Source: Alphaproteobacteria bacterium
GTDB lineage: Bacteria > Pseudomonadota > Alphaproteobacteria > Micavibrionales > Micavibrionaceae
Direction of reading: 5' to 3'
Assembly: GCA_021776025.1 (NCBI GenBank)
Contig: JAJFGR010000012.1
Span: 310,001-374,000 of the forward strand
Length of the DNA: 64,000 bases
This document shows positions 26,726 through 35,443 of the stretch, in pieces. The translations under genes and the position numbers were made by a program. Position 1 is the stretch's first letter; each line of letters opens with the position of its first letter. A model generated the notes under the pieces. The model was not told where the DNA came from. It did not search any database and was given only the letters and a program-made list of their open reading frames with translations.

Positions 26726-27289
26726 TTAGTTCACGGAAACCTTGTTTATCTTTAAAGACGCATAAAGTGGATATTTATCGCACTCACGCCCTACACAAAA
26801 TCTATCAATATTCACGCGCCAGCCCGATCCACCGTTTTGAACATGGCCAATTGCTTCACGAAACTGGCCAAACGAAGCGGTTGAACTGGCAGTTAGTGTG
26901 ATTGCCGGACCGCTGGAGCTAATTTTTAACCCGCCGTAGATACCCTCCATCTGCTTCGCAAACTTTTCCACATCTTTTGAGCTCACCGCCACGTCTTTAA
27001 TTTGCGGCACCTTAGGTTTCAAAGCTTGCGCTTCTTGAAGCTCCGCACGAATTTCTGTGAGTTTTTGTAATTTCACCGTTGTAAAAAGGCCCATACTGCC
27101 AGCGGCAGCCCAAGCAACGCCAGCGATAATCAACATTGTCTGACCCGCGTTTTGCGGCAATTTTTCGAGAAAAACGTTAAAATCTTCGGCCGCATTCGGG
27201 CTGGCATATTTCTTTAGCGAACGCCAGTCGTACTCCTTGAGGCCTTGTCCAAGGTTTTTAAAATTCCGCTGTAGCTTACTAAAATCCAA
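26726..27289 (-). CDS. Single-pass membrane protein of the pilus operon
   Basis: 187 residues: cytoplasmic part 1-48, one membrane helix at about 51-71, then a heptad-like stretch (LQKLTEIRAELQEAQALKP) and a small periplasmic alpha/beta domain with two cysteines (RFCVGRECDKYP). This architecture is that of PilN/PilO-type or GspL/M-like alignment proteins of type IV pilus and type II secretion platforms. By position between the PilO-like gene and the pilins it may stand in for one of these. No named family was recognised with certainty. Confidence 0.6.
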   Translation of the reverse strand: MDFSKLQRNFKNLGQGLKEYDWRSLKKYASPNAAEDFNVFLEKLPQNAGQTMLIIAGVAWAAAGSMGLFTTVKLQKLTEIRAELQEAQALKPKVPQIKDVAVSSKDVEKFAKQMEGIYGGLKISSSGPAITLTASSTASFGQFREAIGHVQNGGSGWRVNIDRFCVGRECDKYPLYASLKINKVSVN

Positions 27290-27405
27290 CTTCTTACCCT
27301 TAAATATCTTTATAAATAAAATTATACTAGAATTAAGTATAAATCATAGAGGTTAAAGCCCTTTAAAGTTTATATAAAATACAATGCATTAAAGGGAATA
27401 AAATC

Positions 27406-28395
27406 CTACCTTGTGCCTATCACACGAATACGCCCGTCTTTTTCCTTTTTCGAATCATCAACTCTTACAGAATACTTATCTAAAACCGTTTGAATATAAG
27501 CTGGCGGCACCAGCGCCTCCCACTCTACCGCGCTCCCCTTACCCTTAATCTCGTAACGCACAAGCGTACTGTCGACGCGACCCAACCCATCAAGGATTTC
27601 CTGCACGCGCACCATGTGCTTAATAGTATCACTTTGCATTGCATTGTATGATTTTAACATCAGCTCTTCGGAAGCGCGCTCAGTGTCTTGCTGCACCTTT
27701 GTTAGATTTCTCTGGATCATGTTGACTGAGACATAGCTGAACATCAGGATAACAGCCGCGATCAAAGACACAGCCATCCCGGAAAAAACAAGCATGCGAG
27801 CCGTTGCCCGAGAGAGTTTTTCCGTATTAAGCATTCTGTTTTTCCAAGGAACCGTTTCTGCAATTTCCGGATTGATCGTTACAAAGTTCGCATCCATGCT
27901 TTGTACCCGCGGCAGAATCGTTCTGGATGCGCCGAGGAACACTTGCATACGGCCAGTCTCCGGATCCCACCTAAGAGCAGAGGCCAGTCCCTCTTGTTCA
28001 TAGAGATAAACTGTCTCCCGATCCCAATATTCGCTTTTTCCGGGCAGAGATGCTGCCATCGGACACCAGCTGTTTGGATTTGAAGCCATAGACGCCGATG
28101 GGCACGCAAGGTACCAAATACGACCTTCATCAATGGAATAACAATAATGGACTTTTTCAGTGCCGCAGGCCTGTGACGCGGCGTTCCAGACGGCCTCTTC
28201 TTCTGTTCCGGGAAGATGGGGGATAACACCGCCGACAAGTTCCTGGGGTAAATAAGGCTTTAGATTGGAGACATGACTATCAGCCTCACCTGCAAGATAA
28301 TCACCGAGGCCTGGCCCACCGCGGGAAACACCCGGGCTATTCTCTTGAATTCGTTTGCCAGGAAGGCCTTTATCTTCTTTAGAAATTAGAGCCAA
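27406..28395 (-). CDS. PilO-like (IncI type) inner-membrane protein
   Basis: 329 residues with a long N-terminal cytoplasmic domain (1-198; ALRWDPETGRMQVFLGASR is typical of the actin-fold-like part seen in R64 PilO), one membrane helix at about 202-226, a coiled stretch after it and a small C-terminal periplasmic domain. This is the topology of GspL/PilO(IncI)-type platform proteins, which link the cytoplasmic ATPase to the periplasmic assembly. It precedes the 187-residue protein, with a 116-bp AT-rich gap containing a CCCTTTAA/TTAAAGGG inverted repeat at 27359-27396. Confidence 0.6.
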   Translation of the reverse strand: MALISKEDKGLPGKRIQENSPGVSRGGPGLGDYLAGEADSHVSNLKPYLPQELVGGVIPHLPGTEEEAVWNAASQACGTEKVHYCYSIDEGRIWYLACPSASMASNPNSWCPMAASLPGKSEYWDRETVYLYEQEGLASALRWDPETGRMQVFLGASRTILPRVQSMDANFVTINPEIAETVPWKNRMLNTEKLSRATARMLVFSGMAVSLIAAVILMFSYVSVNMIQRNLTKVQQDTERASEELMLKSYNAMQSDTIKHMVRVQEILDGLGRVDSTLVRYEIKGKGSAVEWEALVPPAYIQTVLDKYSVRVDDSKKEKDGRIRVIGTR

Positions 28396-28420
28396 AGCGC
28401 TCTCCTTAAATTTGTGGCCT

Positions 28421-29641
28421 TTACATGGCGCCGTCCATCAGTCCGCCCATCATCGAATCCATGCTCATATTCATCACAGTCAAAGCGTAAATAGCGCTAC
28501 CGAAAGCAAGGGCGAGGAATACACCCGTGAGCAAGAATGCGATCCACACGATCAGCTTGTGTTTTGTCCGTGCTGCTGCAGAACGCATTTCAGCAATAGA
28601 CTCCATTACTGTAGCAACTTGATCAAGATCAGACAAGGATGCTATCTCCAGACGCTCACTCTTTGTCAAAGGCGCACGATCAAGGGCCGAGCCTAAAGAA
28701 ACGCCGCGCCCAAGGTCCGTCATTGATTCTTGCCAATACATAGTTACATCTGGCGCGGAAGAGGCTTCGGAAGATTGTTGCAATGTATCGTTAATCGGCA
28801 CCAACCCGCGGAGCATCCGCGCGGCGGCCGACATTGAATCAGCAAAGGCGAGATCGCGCAAATATCCCCCGATAAGAGGGATTTTCCGAACAATGCGCGC
28901 TGTCGGCCAGTCTTTTTTTCCGCGGTTAACCCAGTATGAAAAAACGCACCAGGCCATAAACAACCCAAAGCCGACAGAAGAATAAATCAAAAGATCCCAA
29001 GTCAGCTCTAAACGCCCAACAACCACCGTAAATTTTTCAAGCTCATCGGGGTCTTGCGGCGGGTTATCACGGAACCAACCCAAAACCATATCCTTACCAG
29101 CCCAAAGGGATGACACGATTGAAAACACATCAAAGGCCAGCCAACCCATTGTTCCCATGATGGCGGCGGCATTTTTCTTTTTCTGGGTAATCGAATGAAT
29201 GGCGTGCGGTATACCTTCGACCAAACGATTGGCACGCTCCGAACCGGCGAGAATAGCAAGCGTTCCATGGTCAAAAACATTGAGAGCTTTGAGAGCATCA
29301 ATAACGCCGAGACCTCTTGAAAGCGCTTCTCGCGCCGGTGCCAAGATATTTTGACGGCGCGGGTTTGTTTCCGCCTGAATAATTTTCCAAAGGGCCACGC
29401 CCGGAGAGGTTGAAGTTGAACGGAATTGAATACCGCGAAGAAGCTGGACTTGCCACCAGGTTGATCTAGCTAGGAGGCGCTCTACCGGTGAACGTTCGTG
29501 CGGACGAACATTGAGCACATAGCCGCCTTTTTTATTCACAGCAGCGCGCACATCGTCAACAGACGGCAGATAAAACGATTCCGTGGCCTTTTTCGGCCCC
29601 GAAGACGTTTCATATGCTATTTCCACAACCCATTGCTGCAT
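28421..29641 (-). CDS. GspF/PilR-like inner-membrane platform protein
   Basis: 406 residues with the two-repeat GspF arrangement: cytoplasmic helical bundle (about 60-155), membrane helices near 163-180 and 215-237, second bundle (about 255-365) and a last helix near 372-397. It would be the polytopic platform that the ATPase turns during pilin extraction. The tail is Met-rich (NMSMDSMMGGLMDGAM). GGAAG precedes the ATG. A near-palindrome lies just upstream of this gene, inside the operon. Confidence 0.8.
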   Translation of the reverse strand: MQQWVVEIAYETSSGPKKATESFYLPSVDDVRAAVNKKGGYVLNVRPHERSPVERLLARSTWWQVQLLRGIQFRSTSTSPGVALWKIIQAETNPRRQNILAPAREALSRGLGVIDALKALNVFDHGTLAILAGSERANRLVEGIPHAIHSITQKKKNAAAIMGTMGWLAFDVFSIVSSLWAGKDMVLGWFRDNPPQDPDELEKFTVVVGRLELTWDLLIYSSVGFGLFMAWCVFSYWVNRGKKDWPTARIVRKIPLIGGYLRDLAFADSMSAAARMLRGLVPINDTLQQSSEASSAPDVTMYWQESMTDLGRGVSLGSALDRAPLTKSERLEIASLSDLDQVATVMESIAEMRSAAARTKHKLIVWIAFLLTGVFLALAFGSAIYALTVMNMSMDSMMGGLMDGAM

Positions 29642-29653
29642 CTTGTTACTTCC

Positions 29654-29735
29654 TTTGCCTTTTACAGAGCGTTGCCACGCACCTTAAATAGGCTTTTGCT
29701 ATTCTGCGTCGCTTGCGCCTCCTGTAAAAGGCAAA
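29654..29735. repeat. 82-bp near-palindrome inside the pilus operon
   Basis: Perfect 14-bp arms TTTGCCTTTTACAG (29654-29667) and CTGTAAAAGGCAAA (29722-29735) flank an imperfect inner stem (ACGCA/TGCGT, AATAG/CTATT) with loop GCTTTTG. It lies in the 200-bp gap between the ATPase and PilR-like genes. In RNA it would form a long hairpin that could block exonucleases, attenuate transcription or stabilise part of the message. It shares only a short word (TTCTGCNTCGC) with the palindrome after mutL. Confidence 0.75.
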
Positions 29736-29841
29736 TCAAGAAACAATTTTGGAACTCAAATACTGAGAATTGGCTGAAAAGCCTACTAACCCTTATATTT
29801 TATAAGAAAAACGCTATGAATTTGTTAATAGAATATGAAAA

Positions 29842-31611
29842 TTACTGCTCGAGGTAGGACATGGCGGCTTTTGGATCAACAAGGCCGGTGATAATCAGGT
29901 CAACGAGGCCTTCACGCCGTGTATGCACGATGACGCCCTCTTCTTTAATCACGTCGTTTACATTGCCAATCAAAGCCTCGTAAATTTCGTTTCTTTGTGA
30001 CGGGCCCAGATCAATGAGCAAAGCATCGAGGAGCAGTGTCCGCCCTGAAATCCCTGTACGGTTACACAAATCACAGCCCGAGGTGTTGTGCCTGCGCACT
30101 TCTGTGTCCGCAGGAATATCAAGCTCCTGTAACTCATGGTCTTTTAAAACCTTGCTGGCCGCATCTTTGTGGGCGCAGCCCTGACAGAGTGTGCGCACCA
30201 GACGTTGGTTCAAAATACATTTCACCTGCTGGGCCAAAGTATAGGTTGAAGAGCGCTCACGCTCTGCGGGCATCAATGAGCGCAGCCGTTCAAACGTTTG
30301 GAGCGCTGTATCAGCGTGAATTGTTGAAATCACCGTGTGGCCGGATTCGGCAGCCTTAAGAGAAGTCTCAACCGTATCGGCATCACGCATCTCCCCGATG
30401 ATAATGTAGTCAGGATCGTGACGCATCGAGGCACGAATCAGATCAGCAAAGGCGCCGCCCGGCATACCCGGGCGCACCTGCCACTGCGTGGCATAGCGTA
30501 ATTCATATTCAATTGGATCTTCAATTGTCAAAACATGGCGGCGACGGCGATCGATTTGCTGCACACAGGCGTATAAAGTTGTGGTTTTACCGGAGCCGGT
30601 CGGACCGGAGAGCAAGATCATCCCCCCGCCCCCTTTAATTTCGGGAGAGAGAAGTTTCGCTAGATGATCACCGACATCGGCATGACGGCTGAAGAGTTCA
30701 TCAAAGCCCTTCAGCGCGGCACGGTCAAGCAAACGCAGCGTCAGTTTTTCACCATCTTGGGCTTGCGGGCCAGCGGCCACACGCACATCAATCGCTCGGC
30801 CCTGCCAGAGAAAGCCGAAACGACCATCTTTTGGAGTTGTTCTATCCCCGAAGTTCAATCCTGCATCCCGTTTTAAAAGCGTGGTTAAACGCGCCATGGC
30901 TTCAGCGGGAAGCAAGTGCATCGGGATCATGTCTCCATCAATCCGATATTGAATCCAATTTGGTGCTTCGGGATTATTATCCTGCACCAAGTGAATATCA
31001 GAGGCGCGCATTTGCAGCGCTTCGGCCATCATGTCGCGCTGAAACTGATTCAGCAAAAGGCCGTTATCGGAATCAGTCAGCCATTGCGAGAGGGTTTTTT
31101 CACAGCGATCCGCAGATAAGTCATGCACAGAGCGGAGCGTATCTATCAGCTCTTTACGATCCCAGACCTCAACCTCCACACGCTCAACAGCAAAACCGCT
31201 GCGCTGGGCTGTCGAAACAAGGCTTTCAACTTGCCTATCATTTAGATCATGCAAGGGCGCGATGCGCATCACGCCTTCACGCAAGCCTATAAGGTGAATA
31301 CTTAATGGAAGCCAAGATTGCACAGGTAGAATTGCGCGCAGTTGGTCACCCGTCGCGCGATCCTTAACTCCCTCTTCTTCTTCAGAAGGCATTGCCGCAC
31401 CAGCCATATCGAGAAGCTGCTCTGTTGAACGGGCGATCCCCTGATCCAACATCATCGAGCGCTCACGCTGGACCATATCCAGATAACGCTCACGCCCTTC
31501 GGAAGAGCGCATCTTTTTGCGTGCACCATCCATGCGGCGCTCAACGCCGTCAGGAGGCTCGGCTTCGGTTTTTTTACGTTGTTCTTCGTTTTGTGTTGCG
31601 TCGTCGCTCAT
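29842..31611 (-). CDS. GspE/PilQ-type pilus assembly ATPase
   Basis: 589 residues. The first 90 are charged and coiled; about 90-180 is a GspE-N-like domain; the rest is the secretion ATPase core with Walker A GPTGSGKT (336-343), Asp box TIEDPIEYE (362-370), Walker B IIIGEMRD (403-410), His box STIHADTA (429-436), and a CxxC pair set (476/479, 513/516) that likely binds zinc. The core is complete, so it should hydrolyse ATP to drive assembly (or retraction) of the filament. No separate PilT-like ATPase is present in the window. Its ATG lies 2 bp after the upstream gene's stop. Confidence 0.9.
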   Translation of the reverse strand: MSDDATQNEEQRKKTEAEPPDGVERRMDGARKKMRSSEGRERYLDMVQRERSMMLDQGIARSTEQLLDMAGAAMPSEEEEGVKDRATGDQLRAILPVQSWLPLSIHLIGLREGVMRIAPLHDLNDRQVESLVSTAQRSGFAVERVEVEVWDRKELIDTLRSVHDLSADRCEKTLSQWLTDSDNGLLLNQFQRDMMAEALQMRASDIHLVQDNNPEAPNWIQYRIDGDMIPMHLLPAEAMARLTTLLKRDAGLNFGDRTTPKDGRFGFLWQGRAIDVRVAAGPQAQDGEKLTLRLLDRAALKGFDELFSRHADVGDHLAKLLSPEIKGGGGMILLSGPTGSGKTTTLYACVQQIDRRRRHVLTIEDPIEYELRYATQWQVRPGMPGGAFADLIRASMRHDPDYIIIGEMRDADTVETSLKAAESGHTVISTIHADTALQTFERLRSLMPAERERSSTYTLAQQVKCILNQRLVRTLCQGCAHKDAASKVLKDHELQELDIPADTEVRRHNTSGCDLCNRTGISGRTLLLDALLIDLGPSQRNEIYEALIGNVNDVIKEEGVIVHTRREGLVDLIITGLVDPKAAMSYLEQ

Positions 31612-31613
31612 GC

Positions 31614-33242
31614 TTAACCATCGTCACTACTGCTGTCACTGCTGCCAGACGATGAGGAGGAAGATTCATCGCCACTATCTGATGATGCATTAACACGGTT
31701 AATAGAAGATAAAGATCTATCAAAAAGCAGCAGAACACGCTGCCCCTGATGCATAAACTCAATACCGTTAGGTTGTATTATGACCAACCACGGTACTCCA
31801 CCCAAGACAACTTCTTCATTATCAAAAACAAGGCGGCTACCGCCTGGACCATTAATAATCGCACGCGTTGGCGAAAATGAAGTGATTTTATAGCCGTCGA
31901 GGACACTCGCAGCATTGCCGACAGACGGCAGGCCATATGTCGGCGTTGAGGTTACGCGCGCCGCATTTTGCGCCGATGCCACCTCCTGATTTTCAGCTAT
32001 ATCATCGTCATTATCAGCGCCAAGTTCAGGAATTGGCCTCACGCCCGGAAATTCTGTTTGCGTCAAAAGAATTGCTTTTTGATCCTGGCTCACTGTAGAA
32101 ATCGCCGTACCACGCACAGGCAACACCAAAACGCCGCGGGCACCATCATGCAAAATCTGCAGGTCATCGAGAATTTCACCTACGCGCGTTGGCGACCATG
32201 TCACGGTCAAAGGACAAGCCTCGACAGGCTCAAGAACCGTGCCCGGCAAACAACCGTCTTCTTTAAACCCAATACCATTATCCGAACCGGATATACGAAT
32301 ATCCTGCAGCATCAGATCCGCGTCACCGGAATTCACGAGAGAAACGGTAATTGTTGAAGCCGTTTCTATGTCATCGCCAAAATCAACATCTTCTGCCGAG
32401 GACACCAACAATCCTTTGCCAGGGACGGCCTGGGGAAACACCTCGGCACTGCTAACATTTTCAGGGGCATACTCCCCCTTCAGTAAAACACTGGATAACG
32501 CGGCAGGACCGGTATGCTTAATAACCAAAACGCCAGATGAACGCCCCTTAAGTTTTGGCGACCAAGTAATGGTCGCGATACAGGACTGACCAGCGGACAG
32601 CGTTTTACATTGCGTTTTCAGCGTATAACCAGCCTGTTCACTGGCTTCGACATAAATATCGGTAATATCAATTTCATTTGATGTAATGTTGCGAAGAATT
32701 ATGGGCTCAATCAAAGTTTGTGCCGCATCCAAAGAGCCAAAATCAACCTCATCAGGAATAGTATCAACATCACTTGTCAGTTTATCGCCACCTTCCGTGG
32801 TTTCGACGCTTCCTGAAACTGCTGCCGTGACAAGACGAGCACGTCCACTATGAGCCATTAACATCTCTACGCGCCAGGGCCCAGCCTGCAACCCCTTAAC
32901 AGAAAGCGCAATCGCGCATTCAGCGCCAGAAGGCAGAGGCTCAGCCTTACATTGATTCAAGGACACAACGCTAGTCACAGTTGAAGAAGGATAAAGGCGG
33001 ATTGTCCCTGTCTCCACAGGCTGCCCCCCTTCGTTACGAAACAGCACAACGACCTGCGCGGTGGCGCCAATCGGAACTGCGCCACCATCAATACTTGCCT
33101 CAACCGGAACCAACCCGGCTCCGCCGCCAGAAGCTGCAGATCCAGGATCGTCAAAACCAGGATACTGCGCCTGCGCGGCTCCAGCCAAACTTGCGGTGAA
33201 ACAAAAAGTTAATATTGTTAAAACTTTTAAATGCGAACGCAT
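31614..33242 (-). CDS. Periplasmic choice-of-anchor-D repeat protein with Ser/Asp tail (pilus operon)
   Basis: 542 residues from ATG 33242 (33257 is an alternative). Signal peptide 1-25 ends AAQA. Three Ig-like choice-of-anchor-D/ASH-type repeats follow (about 45-145, 163-257, 282-380), each with a conserved Cys pair (98/109, 212/221, 331/343) and in repeats 2 and 3 VDFG near the start and TWSP near the end. After a linker comes a small beta domain (about 450-512; RLVFDNEEVVLGGVPWLVI) that resembles GspC/PilP HR-type domains, which bind secretins in related machines. The last 25 residues are almost only Ser, Asp, Gly. Sitting between secretin and ATPase genes, it may be a periplasmic connector. 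The function is inferred. Confidence 0.7.
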   Translation of the reverse strand: MRSHLKVLTILTFCFTASLAGAAQAQYPGFDDPGSAASGGGAGLVPVEASIDGGAVPIGATAQVVVLFRNEGGQPVETGTIRLYPSSTVTSVVSLNQCKAEPLPSGAECAIALSVKGLQAGPWRVEMLMAHSGRARLVTAAVSGSVETTEGGDKLTSDVDTIPDEVDFGSLDAAQTLIEPIILRNITSNEIDITDIYVEASEQAGYTLKTQCKTLSAGQSCIATITWSPKLKGRSSGVLVIKHTGPAALSSVLLKGEYAPENVSSAEVFPQAVPGKGLLVSSAEDVDFGDDIETASTITVSLVNSGDADLMLQDIRISGSDNGIGFKEDGCLPGTVLEPVEACPLTVTWSPTRVGEILDDLQILHDGARGVLVLPVRGTAISTVSQDQKAILLTQTEFPGVRPIPELGADNDDDIAENQEVASAQNAARVTSTPTYGLPSVGNAASVLDGYKITSFSPTRAIINGPGGSRLVFDNEEVVLGGVPWLVIIQPNGIEFMHQGQRVLLLFDRSLSSINRVNASSDSGDESSSSSSGSSDSSSDDG

Positions 33243-33393
33243 AACGGTGATGAACATCTGATCATAAAAATGAAAGCCGGAACACACACAAACGCCCCAG
33301 CGGATGCTAAATCATAACACAAAAAAGCAACTGAGCAGCAACAAATGCAGCTTTTTTAACATTTTATTCTTTTCTCTAAAGCTAAATGTGAAA

Positions 33394-34932
33394 TTAATTC
33401 CCTGCGGGATTTAACAAATCAGCAGGAATTGTGGATGTCGGAAAAACCACCGGACCCTTCTCTATAGGAAGACCAGAGCCGCGCACGACCGTCTTCTGTG
33501 CATAGTTCGTATCATCATCCGAGGTATACACAATGACCCGGGGCTTTAACAAAAACACAAGCTCGGTATTGGCCACAGTTGCCGAGCGAGACGTTGAAAA
33601 TAGCGGCTTATTAAAACCCGGACCAGATGTATCATATTGATCGTTCTCGCGCACCAATCCCGCAATCAACAAAGAATCACCAGGGCGAATGCGAATCTGC
33701 GTTGACAGTTCACGCTCAGTTGTTTCCGGTAATTGAAGCGTTGTGCCATCGGCATCAAAACTCTGGAAACGCCTGAATTCTTGTAATTCAATATCTATAT
33801 TACCGTAAATTGTTGCCTTATCCCATGCACTTGAAATGGTCAGGGTAAAACCAGTATCAACCGAATCTGTTTCTGTCGAAACGGTCACCTCACCATTATC
33901 AACAGAGCGGCTTAATGAAGACACATAGTTGACGGTATCGGCGGCACGCAACGTTGCCTCCGCACCGGACAGAACTGTAATTTGCGGCTGGGAAATTGTC
34001 TTTACAGAACCGTAATTTGAAATAAATTCGAGCACATCATTACCATCAAAAGAAGGCGTACCGCTTTTTGTGGGCAATCCAATACTGATTGGCGTAAAGC
34101 CGGCACCAACACCACCAGGAATATTAATTCCGGTTGCATATTTACCGATGACATCAATATTTTGCCAATCGATCCCGGTCGCGTTATCGGTGTTTAAACC
34201 CACCTCCCAGATATAAACCTCAAAGATTATCAGCGCTGTATTCGAGCGCACCCGCTGAAAATAGCGCTCCGCAAGCTTAGCGGTTCTGCTGGTTGCCTCA
34301 TATATAATCGTGCGCGTTGCGCTTTCGGTGATCGGTGTTTCGCCGGTAATTGCCTGAAGCCCTGTCGCCAGCGAGCTTAATATATCCGTATCGCCACCGA
34401 TCGGGGGGATTTGAACCGTAAAGGTTTGCAAATCTTTAATGACAAGCAACCCGTCTTCGAATGAGCAATACAGGTCAGCCAAGCTACAAACCTTATCAAC
34501 CACCTTATCCAATGGCCCGCGCAAATTGGCGACGGTGATGGTACGGGTTAAGCCCTCATCTGTTTCAAAGGCTAGAGGAATTTGGTAATCAGCAAGAATA
34601 AGCTGCAGCGCCCCAGCAAGCGTTTCGGAACGCAGCTCAAACGGGCCAACAACTTCACTGGGCAAAGACCCACCCTGTATAACAGCCGGCACAAGAACAT
34701 CACTACCCAGCGGCAAATAGATAACGCTATCGGGCTGCTCGTTGATGGCTTCAGGGCGCGGATCGGCCATCGCCGGCGAAGGAATGTTCGCATTGCGCGC
34801 ACCGGGCGTATTTACATCTGCGCATCCTGTTATCGACAACACGCCAAGAAGCGCCGCGCTCAGCACGAAAGAACGAAGACCGCGACAGAAGCCCAAGAGC
34901 GGTTTGTGAGTTATATGAGAAACGTTGGTCAT
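33394..34932 (-). CDS. Secretin lipoprotein (PilN/BfpB-like)
   Basis: 512 residues. The N-terminus has a lipoprotein signal with lipobox SITGC (Cys37), as in type IVb pilus secretins, which reach the outer membrane without a separate pilotin. N-domains (about 95-230) precede the secretin domain (about 260-470) with TISQPQITVLSGAEATLRA and RIRPGDSLLIAGLV. It would form the outer-membrane pore for the pilus. The start overlaps the stop of the upstream response regulator as ATGA. About 150 bp of AT-rich DNA lie between its stop and the next gene. Confidence 0.85.
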   Translation of the reverse strand: MTNVSHITHKPLLGFCRGLRSFVLSAALLGVLSITGCADVNTPGARNANIPSPAMADPRPEAINEQPDSVIYLPLGSDVLVPAVIQGGSLPSEVVGPFELRSETLAGALQLILADYQIPLAFETDEGLTRTITVANLRGPLDKVVDKVCSLADLYCSFEDGLLVIKDLQTFTVQIPPIGGDTDILSSLATGLQAITGETPITESATRTIIYEATSRTAKLAERYFQRVRSNTALIIFEVYIWEVGLNTDNATGIDWQNIDVIGKYATGINIPGGVGAGFTPISIGLPTKSGTPSFDGNDVLEFISNYGSVKTISQPQITVLSGAEATLRAADTVNYVSSLSRSVDNGEVTVSTETDSVDTGFTLTISSAWDKATIYGNIDIELQEFRRFQSFDADGTTLQLPETTERELSTQIRIRPGDSLLIAGLVRENDQYDTSGPGFNKPLFSTSRSATVANTELVFLLKPRVIVYTSDDDTNYAQKTVVRGSGLPIEKGPVVFPTSTIPADLLNPAGN

Positions 34933-35315
34933 GCCTTAGTTGCCCGAGATAAAGATTGGAGGGTTCTAGATACGGTCTTAACAAGCCTATCGCGCTGAAC
35001 CGGTTTCATCAAGACCGCAGCGATATTCCATTTTCCCGCCTCCGCCAAGAGGTCCGGATTCTGGTCACCCGTCACAAGGATAACTGGGGTTTCAATGTCA
35101 GCGCCGCGCAAAGACCTGACAAACTCAAACCCGTCAATCGGCTCCATGCGCACATCGACAATAGCCATGGCGATTTCCGGACTCATTTTATCCAGAGCAT
35201 CCTGGCCATCAGTAGATTCAATAACTTCATACTCTTCCTCTTGCAGAAATTTCACAATCTGCATCCGGACAAAATCATTGTCCTCAACGACTAAAATTTT
35301 ATGTTGGTCGGCCAT
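34929..35315 (-). CDS. Single-domain response regulator leading the pilus operon
   Basis: 128 residues, a receiver domain only: acidic pocket EDND (11-14), phospho-acceptor Asp54 in IVDVRMEPIDG, Thr in LVTGDQ and Lys in LMKPVQ. The long open frame upstream is not used: ATG 35315 has AAGGA five bases before it. It has no output domain and must act by protein contact, as CheY or DivK do. Being first in, and ATGA-coupled to, the pilus operon suggests it controls assembly or motility of this pilus. No dedicated kinase gene is adjacent; the hybrid kinase at the other end of the operon is a candidate. 35316-35443 should hold divergent promoters. Confidence 0.85.
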   Translation of the reverse strand: MADQHKILVVEDNDFVRMQIVKFLQEEEYEVIESTDGQDALDKMSPEIAMAIVDVRMEPIDGFEFVRSLRGADIETPVILVTGDQNPDLLAEAGKWNIAAVLMKPVQRDRLVKTVSRTLQSLSRATKA

Positions 35316-35443
35316 AGAATCCTTAAAATGCCTTAACGTTACGCCACGAAAATGGCACAAGGTAGAAACACATAACGTTTCTATTTTAGAATAAAAACAT
35401 GTATATAAACAAAACCTTTCAAGAGGATACACACAGTTTTTAA

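Noticed and set aside
27359-27396. CCCTTTAA/TTAAAGGG inverted repeat as a regulatory hairpin
   Set aside because: Short AT-rich stem with a 22-nt loop in an AT-rich gap; easily expected by chance.
35323-35336. TTAA-N6-TTAA resembling a CtrA box before the pilus-operon response regulator
   Set aside because: Spacing is 6 rather than 7, and it overlaps the ribosome-binding site 8 bp before the ATG, too close to be a promoter element.
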